64,000 bases of DNA from Prochilodus magdalenae (taxonomy: Eukaryota > Chordata > Actinopteri > Characiformes > Prochilodontidae), in assembly GCA_024036415.1 (NCBI GenBank), contig JAMWET010002906.1:1-64000 (forward strand), read 5' to 3'. Numbering within the stretch: the stretch's first letter is position 1; each line of letters opens with the position of its first letter. The notes below the pieces were generated by a model. That model was not told the DNA's origin. It searched no databases and saw only the letters and a list, made by a program, of their open reading frames with translations. Below are positions 57,585 through 64,000 of this stretch, piece by piece. A program made the translations under genes and the position numbers.

Positions 57585-58985
57585 AGTTATTAACCCTTTA
57601 TTAACTGTACTGTTCAGTATTACTGACCTGTTTACTCCGTATTCACTGTGTTACTGTACTGCCTGCTGGATGGTGTTCGGTCTGTTCAGTGCTGATCTGT
57701 CCTGCCCTGCTGGATTACACTGTGGAGATAAACTCGGTGGTGTTTAGCACAGCTCAGCAGCACTGACTCCTCAGGACAGGAGTCAAAGAGGCTCCCTCGG
57801 CCGTTCAGTGGAGATATTTCAGATACAAGTTACAAATGAAGTGGAGTTGTTTGGTTCCTGTAAGATAACTTGATTCATGGTTAGCGATTACGTTGGTTAC
57901 TGATTAGTTTACAGTGGCTTGATTAGTTTAGGATCGGCTGGATTACAGGTATCTGTACTGCAGGAACTGGCTGTGTGTGGCAGGGGTAAGTTCAGAACTA
58001 GAGCAGTGTGTTCAGTGTACAGGCTGATTTATTCTAACTCACAGATTAAAGAAAAGTATACTTCTATTAACGGTTTAATACACGTACGGTGGATAAAGGT
58101 GAAGAAGTAGACCACAGGGGGAAAAGAAAACCTGACCAGTAGTCCAGCTCAGGAGAACAAAATAACATCAGTACTGAACACACAGTACACCTACTGACAG
58201 ATAGCGCATCAGCTACATACCAGCTCTCACCTAGCCAGTAACAGTAACATGGAAATGTAAACCTGTTTCTGTAATTTCTTTTTCCAAACATCTGTACAAA
58301 TATCCCACAATACCATATAATATATACCAAAACTGAAAATGAAATTCAATTCTACTTTGAAATGTAATTTGTGACTCATAAATAAAAATAAATGTTAAAC
58401 GGTTATTTGTCATCATCCTGGTATTTCAGGGTCATATGTAAAATGTAAAAGCCTGTAGGGAAAGAAAATCAGAGCTTCACTTTCCTCTGTAAAATGCAGA
58501 ATACGGGCCAAAAATGAAAATGCAGTGTTTACACTGTTTATTTCTTTATCACAGCTGCAGGCCGCATATCTGACAAAATTAAAATCAAATTGCTAAATGT
58601 ATAAATCAGCAGTAACCAGACACTCTGAAATTCAGCTTTTAGCGTGTGGCAGATGGAAATAACCATTGGCGCCACCTGCTGGTGGTTTACATTGCGTATT
58701 TCACTTTGTGTTTTCATTTTCAAGCTCACCAACATGTGAAGGTATGTAGATGAACAGTACAGAACTGCCCACATGGACCGTTTGCATAACCGCCACGTTC
58801 ACATCCAGTATAAAGCTGACTTCCTGTCCATATAACGACTGCAGGAATTAGAGTATAGCGCAGCACAGCGCTAAAACACCGAGCTACAACAGACACACTT
58901 TAACATTATACAGAAAGCAAACATGATAAATATCAAGTCCATTCAACAGAGTTAGGATACGCTGCCTCATAACAGTGTTGGCTAG
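57585..58985. other. Ig-F intron 1; no gene recognised
   Basis: A CTCF-like GCGCCACCTGCTGG (13 of 14) is at 58669-58682. No exons or transposons were identified apart from the Tc1 remnant that follows. Confidence 0.4.
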
Positions 58986-58989
58986 ATTA

Positions 58990-59930
58990 GCATCGATACC
59001 ATCAGTCTTTCACGTTTCTGTGGAGGAATTCTGTCCCACTCGTCTTTGCAGAACTGTTTTAATTCAGCCACACTGGAGGGTTTTCCTGGATGAACAGCCT
59101 GTTTAAGGTAATGCCACAGCATCTCGGATTTAAGTCTGGACACTCCAAAACCATTCTGTGTTTTTGAGCCATTCAGAGGTGGACCTGCTGGTGTGCTTCA
59201 GATCAGTGTCTTGCTGCAGAACCCAAGTACTCCTGAGCTTGAGGTCAAAAACTGATGGCCAGACTGTCTCCTTCAGGATTTTCTGGTAGAGAGCAGAATT
59301 CATGGTTGCATCAATTACAGCAAGTGGTCCAGTTCCTGAAGCAGCAAAGCAGCCCCAGACCATCACACTACCACCACCATGTGTGACTGTTGGTATGATG
59401 GTGTTTTTCTGATAGCAAAGGCTTGATGTAATGTGGCCTGCAGTGGTTCTTTTGTGAACTCCTTGGTGTGTCGTCGATACGCTCCTGGAGTAATTTTGGT
59501 TTACCACTTCTCCATGTTTTCTCCATTTGTGGATAATAGCTCTCACTCTGGTTCACTGAAGGCTCAAAGGCTTAGAAATGGCTTTGTAATCTAAAGATCT
59601 CCTGTTTGAGATCTTTTAGCCACTTCATATTCAGACATGTTCTACTGAAGCGATTTCTTTATTCTACAGGTCTGGCAGTAATCAGGCCTGGGTGTGGCTA
59701 GTGAAATTGAACTCAGCTTTCCAAAAATGTGTTTAATCACAGTGAATTACTTTTTCCCGCAGGGCCAGGTTAGTTTGGATAGCTTTTTTGAGATCATCAT
59801 TGGAGAAACTACATTTTGTATTTACTCAGGATATCTTTGTGTGATATTCAAATTAGTATAATAATCTGAAACATTTAATGTGTGTGTGAATTCTGTAAAG
59901 AGGGTTAATACCTTTTCACAGCACTGTATA
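58990..59930 (-). mobile_element. Degenerate Tc1-like transposon
   Basis: The minus-strand frame 59130-59546 encodes Tc1 transposase blocks: HKWRKHGEVVNQ (N-terminal region), HGGGSVMVWGCFAASGTGPL, SALYQKILKE and LQQDTDLKHTSRST, in which the catalytic Asp of QQDND-type motifs is recognisable. The middle is deleted and the C-terminus frameshifted. The right terminus AATACCTTTTCACAGCACTG plus TA is intact. No matching left inverted repeat was found near 58990. It lies in intron 1 of Ig-F. Confidence 0.82.
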
Positions 59931-60009
59931 ATGACCTCCTCTCTCTCTCTCTCTCTCTCTCCTCTCCTGGTCAGTACTGATGGTGTGGTTGTGTGTCTGT
60001 AGGTCAGTC

Positions 60010-62673
60010 ATGAAGTCCTGCAGCTCTGCTCTCTGTGTCCTAGGATTCTATACCTCGATCAGCCCTTTCACTTCTTCCAGTCCAGTTTCCCTGTCGAACA
60101 GGTCACTACTCCACTCTAGCGTAACAGACTGTACTCTCACCCTCATTTGTGATATAGGATAAGCGGTTTATAAAATAACCCTGTAGGTGTGGTGGGATGT
60201 TCCTGGACGGTGTCCTCTTGATATAATGGTGGTGAAATTTCAGCCCATTAAGAAACTTTATCTGTATCTTTGTAATATGTTGTGTTCTCTCTTCTTTCAG
60301 TGTCTGAATCAGCTGCGACCTATACAGCACACGGTTAGGAAGCTCCATCAACCCCTGCTTACTCTCGCCCTGCTCTGAGAGGTTGTTCTGGTTGTGGGTT
60401 TCAGGATGGGCATGTGTTCCATAAACCCTTATTGAGGTTTCTGAGCTGGAGTGTGAAATCAGACGTCCTGTAGATCAGTGTGACAACGGAGGGATAATAC
60501 ATGTGATCCATGATCAGTACTTGAAGTTGAGACATCTCTCTTCTCTTTTTCTCCTACTCATCATTTGAGCTGATTTCAGGAAGAAAGGTACACCTTGTTA
60601 ACCCACGTCTACCTTTGATGTGATGTGTAAAGAATTCTCTTGTGATTGTGCTAGTTTTGTAAGATTGAAGGTACAAAGTTTCCCCCCTTGCTTTGCTTCA
60701 TACAGACTATACTACATTTCAGCTGTCTTAGTCGGTAGTGTGGTCTGACCAACCGTCCATCACCTGGCTCACTTCGTGTGTTTCTATATATTCAGGTATT
60801 TATATCCATGGAGAAGGTCCCCCTCCACTCTAAATCCAGATCCATGATATAACATTCTTATCACTCTCATCCTTCTTCAGGTAGGATGGTCTGAGAAGGC
60901 TTTATAGCCACACAGTGTAAAACCATTCCGTCTTCTCTCAAGACTCACATTACACATCCCTAAACCCTTTCCCAAAGTACAAAACAAAAACCCACGCCCA
61001 GTAATGTTTCTGACCAAGACCCATCCCCAGGAATGACCAGAAAACCTCTCCCGGTACAACCCGAAACTCCCGTGCCACTTTTACGACACAAATATACCTC
61101 CTCCCACTACAACCAAAGCCCTCCCACTACATCCAAACCCCCTCCTCTACGTATCAACCAATAACTCTCCCATACATTAACGCAATCCTCTCTCCCATAC
61201 AGAACCAAAGTCCTCCTCCAAGTTATGACCAAACCCTCCTTATCAGTACAATCCATAGGCCCCTCCCAGTGACAACCCAAAGCCACCCCAAGTTACAACT
61301 CCAGCGGCCCCTTCTATATGTCAAACCAATTTAGCCTCGTCCACAGTATACTCACCCAAAATCCTCACCAAAACAACCATTTGTATTATTTCCTTGTACA
61401 ACCAAAACCTTTTCCTTAACTACAGCCAATACCCCTTCGCAGTATTAACAGTACTTTCCCTCCTCATATCAATACCATAAACCCTTTCCTCAAACCCTTC
61501 TCCTGCCAGTGGAACACAATAACTTGTCCCTCAATAAAACCAAAACCATTCCGATTACAAACCCCCAGTGCGGACACTACCGCAATCCCTCCCAGTGCAT
61601 CTAGGCACAACGCAGTGTGACCCAGGGTAACCAAATACACTGGGAGAGGAGGCCTGTAGTCGATAAGTGATAGAGCGTCTACTTGTCAACAGGAGAAAGG
61701 GACAAACCACAGAGCGTTTTATACCTGTGAGGGGGTTTTCTAAAGAGACTTCTTACAAGAATTACTACCAATCTCTAATGATAAACAGGTTGTATAGTTT
61801 TGTTATTTAATATTTCCTAGTAATCTCCTACTCTACGCTCCATGGATTTATCTCATACGAGGACTCCAGTTGTAGATTCTGTAAGTATGACTGACTTTTT
61901 CATGTTTGGTTTTTCTTCTCTCCTCTCCTCAGCTGTGAAACATTTACAGTTCAGATCCCGCCTGGTGATATTGCCTCACATACTGCTGAAGAATAGACTC
62001 ATACTAGAATCCATAGTGGAGGTGACGTACATGGACACAGCTTGGACAATCCGGCGGTTCCAAGAAACTGATCCCTCCGGTATAGTGTGTTCAATGTAAG
62101 AAATCATAAACTACGGGTTATGAGGTTATAATGAAGAAATCGTGGTGTCTCTAAGTCTGAACGTCTGACTGGAAGCTGGAGGAGGACTTGACCCATACTG
62201 ACAGTGGGGTTTACTCACTGTGAGGGACGATACAAACTAATTGTAGGATCATTTACACATCTACAGATGTGACCAGTGGACTCACACATCACTGGAGATG
62301 GATTACAGGGTTATGTTGAGTGGCATTGCTGGTGGGTTCAGTTCAACTCAGAATTTCACTCGACTCTGAACATTACACTGCTGTGGTGTTTAGTTCATCT
62401 CACTGTGTTACTAACCTGGCTCTCTGATCTGTAGATGACCAGACAGATCCTGGATGTACTGGACCTGGATGTACTGTTCCAGTGTGGGCGGCTGTACTGC
62501 TGGGTGTATCTGTATGTGTGATTGTGGGATTGGTGGTGGTGGTGGTGAGACAGAGGAGAGAAAATCAGCGCATGAGGAATGAAAGGAATAACACTGAAAT
62601 GAATGAACTCGGTAACCCAGAGGAAGCACAGAGACTGTCATCACCCACTACTAACCAGGAACCAGGAGATTAA
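60010..62673 (+). pseudogene. Ig-F: degenerate two-Ig receptor with intact TM/tail exon
   Basis: The signal exon starts at 60010 with MKSCSSALCVL, identical to Ig-E at its start, but then diverges without the expected donor. The type I Ig relic (60301-60625) keeps landmarks (CSERC, a GACGTCCTGTAGATCAGTG segment, ATCCATGATCAGTAC) but carries many 1-5 bp insertions and stops. The type II relic (61933-62320) keeps its CTCAG acceptor and a TGACAGTGGGGTTTAC segment. The last exon (62435-62673) is fully open: DDQTDPGCTGPGC, hydrophobic AAVLLGVSVCVIVGLVVVVV, RQRR, then a Tyr-free tail ending QEPGD. It is homologous to the Ig-C tail. Either a decayed gene or a poorly polished assembly segment, because the errors are mostly insertions. 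Confidence 0.7.
60990..61600. repeat. Degenerate roughly 20-bp repeat in Ig-F intron
   Basis: Loose repeats of CCTCCCAGTACAACCAAAAC with frequent indels, reminiscent of the intronic minisatellites in Ig-C. Confidence 0.6.
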
Positions 62674-62889
62674 CTGACCAGGAATGGCAGACCAAACACA
62701 GGATTTACTCCAGAACCTCGTACCAGCTGTGAAACACGGCAGTGGACTGGTGATCAGACGCCCTCACCTCTCCTGCACATCTCTCTCTTATTAATAATGA
62801 AATCTTTTTATCATCATTAAGTTAAACATGATACTGTGAAGCTACATTACACTTGTTATGCGTATGAAACCCTCATTCTTCTCTCATAT

Positions 62890-63145
62890 TCAGTTACAGT
62901 GGGACAAAAAATGATATTATTTAGTATTTAGTATTCAGTCAGCCACTGATTGTGAAGGTCTGAGATGAGAGAGGTCTGTAATTTTAATCATAGGTACACT
63001 TCAACTGTGAGAGACAGGATAGAAAGAAATCCAGGAGATCCACTGTAGGACTTCAACTCAGTACTCTGTAACATAACCTTTGTTGGGGATCACAGAGGTC
63101 AAACGTTTCCTGTAGGTCTTCACCAGGTCTGCACTCACAGTAGCT
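62890..63145 (-). mobile_element. Tc1-like transposon end, interrupted
   Basis: The sequence begins TACAGTGGGACAAAAAA with AGTCAGCCACTGATTG, the inverted-repeat end of a common fish Tc1 family. On the minus strand the end of the transposase remains (DLVKTYRKRLTSVIPNKG). Sequence switches to L2 at about 63150. Confidence 0.75.
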
Positions 63146-63149
63146 GGTA

Positions 63150-63890
63150 CCGTGTGTGCGGGAACTCGTTGATCGCCCCGACTGAGGATGCTGGAAGTCT
63201 TGGAGTGATTCTGGAAGGCCAGTTATCGTTCTCAGCTCATATAGCGAACCTGACTCGGTCATGCAGATTCCTCCTCTACAGCATCCGGAGGATTCGACCC
63301 TTCCTTTCTCAGGAAGCCACCCAGCTGCTGGTCCAGTCTCTGGTCATTTCAAGGCTAGACTATTGCAACTCGCTCCTGGCTGGTCTTCCTCTGCGGGCCA
63401 TCAGGCCCTTGCAACTTGTCCAGAACGCTGCAGCCCGTCTCATCTTTAACCTTCCGAAGTTCACCCACCCACTCACTCCACTCCACTGCTTGCGCTCCCC
63501 TTTCACTTTCCCCTGGACTTTCTCTGTCGTTCCCGCCTGCCCGCATCAGGTTTAAAACTCTGAGGCCTACAGAGCCAAGAATGGACCAGCGCCTCCCTAC
63601 CTTATGGTAATGGTGAAGAGTCGAGCTGTACCTCGAGCCCTTCGTGCTTCAAGTACAGCTCGACTTGAACCACCATCCCTGAGGACACATGGAAGACAAG
63701 CGTCCAGACTCTTCTCTGTCCTGGCTCCCAGATGGTGGAATGAACTCCCACTGGGCGTCAGAACAGCGGAGTCTCTCGCGGTCTTCAAACGCAGACTGAA
63801 AGGGAGGAGAACTGGAGGAACAGAAGAGGCTGGAACTGTGTTTTTATGTTGGCTTGCCAGAAATAAATAGAGTGAGCCCTAACTGACTCG
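63150..63890 (+). mobile_element. L2-type LINE fragment, RT C-terminal region
   Basis: The frame 63154-63555 has SLGVILEGQLSFSAHIANLT, VISRLDYCNSLLAGLP and [13 protein letters not shown], conserved in the part of L2 ORF2 after the catalytic RT core. A second frame (63604-63870) has RLFSVLAPRWWNELPLGVR and SLAVFKRRLK. About 63480-63600 is frameshifted and divergent. The catalytic RT core is absent. It is a different L2 subfamily from the 52.6-kb element. Confidence 0.85.
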
Positions 63891-64000
63891 AGCATCCTCA
63901 TTATTTTATGAAATGTACCCAACTGATGCATGCAGTCATGTTGCATGTTCTCTGATGTTTTTTTCTGTTCCCGCCACCCTCCTAATATTCCCCAAACTAG

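Overview
The window is vertebrate nuclear DNA, almost certainly from a teleost fish. It carries split genes with GT-AG introns, CR1/Jockey-group and L2-type LINEs, Tc1-like DNA transposons, a Ty3/Gypsy-type LTR element, dense mini- and microsatellites, and a family of fish-style immunoglobulin (Ig) receptor genes. I could not fix the species. There are no bacterial features, and I recognised no tRNA or rRNA genes.

The main biological content is a small cluster of Ig-superfamily receptor loci, here named Ig-A to Ig-F. Ig-A (about 9.5-14.9 kb) keeps only its transmembrane (TM) exon and 3' end. Ig-B (about 15.3-16.3 kb) is a relic of one Ig exon plus a TM exon. Ig-C (20.6-36.6 kb) is a seven-coding-exon gene: signal peptide, one type I Ig domain, three type II Ig domains, a second type I domain, then TM and tail. 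Ig-D is a lone 5' exon on the minus strand near 41.7 kb. Ig-E (42.5-46.5 kb) is a complete one-Ig receptor. Ig-F (57.5-62.7 kb) is degenerate but has an intact TM/tail exon. All coding exons share phase-1 boundaries. Four loci (C, D, E, F) share a recognisable non-coding 5' exon ending in a splice donor. Ig-A and Ig-E are two copies of one segmental duplication.

Layout: 1-9485 is a 22-bp minisatellite that continues off the left edge. 9488-14935 is the Ig-A remnant, with a 5'-truncated Gypsy element (11.2-14.76 kb, minus strand) in its 3' part. 15.3-16.3 kb is Ig-B. 16.5-20.6 kb is mostly unannotated, with promoter-like stretches and dispersed repeats. 20.6-36.6 kb is Ig-C; its putative first intron holds a 23-bp array (20.69-21.83 kb) and a 5-kb 26-bp array (24.03-28.97 kb), and four of its other introns hold a 16-bp minisatellite. 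36.78-40.64 kb is a nearly full-length LINE on the minus strand. 41-46.5 kb holds Ig-D and Ig-E with (AAT)n tracts. 47.5-47.9 kb is an L2 3' end. 51.6-52.06 kb is a CpG-rich promoter-like segment. 52.6-56.03 kb is an L2 LINE. 56.18-57.23 kb is a 12-bp array. 57.5-62.7 kb is Ig-F with a Tc1 remnant. 62.9-63.9 kb is a Tc1 end abutting a second L2 fragment.

The apparent 2214-codon and 384-codon open frames are translations of minisatellites, not genes. Several breaks in otherwise intact genes or LINEs fall in homopolymers or short tandem duplications, so assembly error must be separated from real inactivation.
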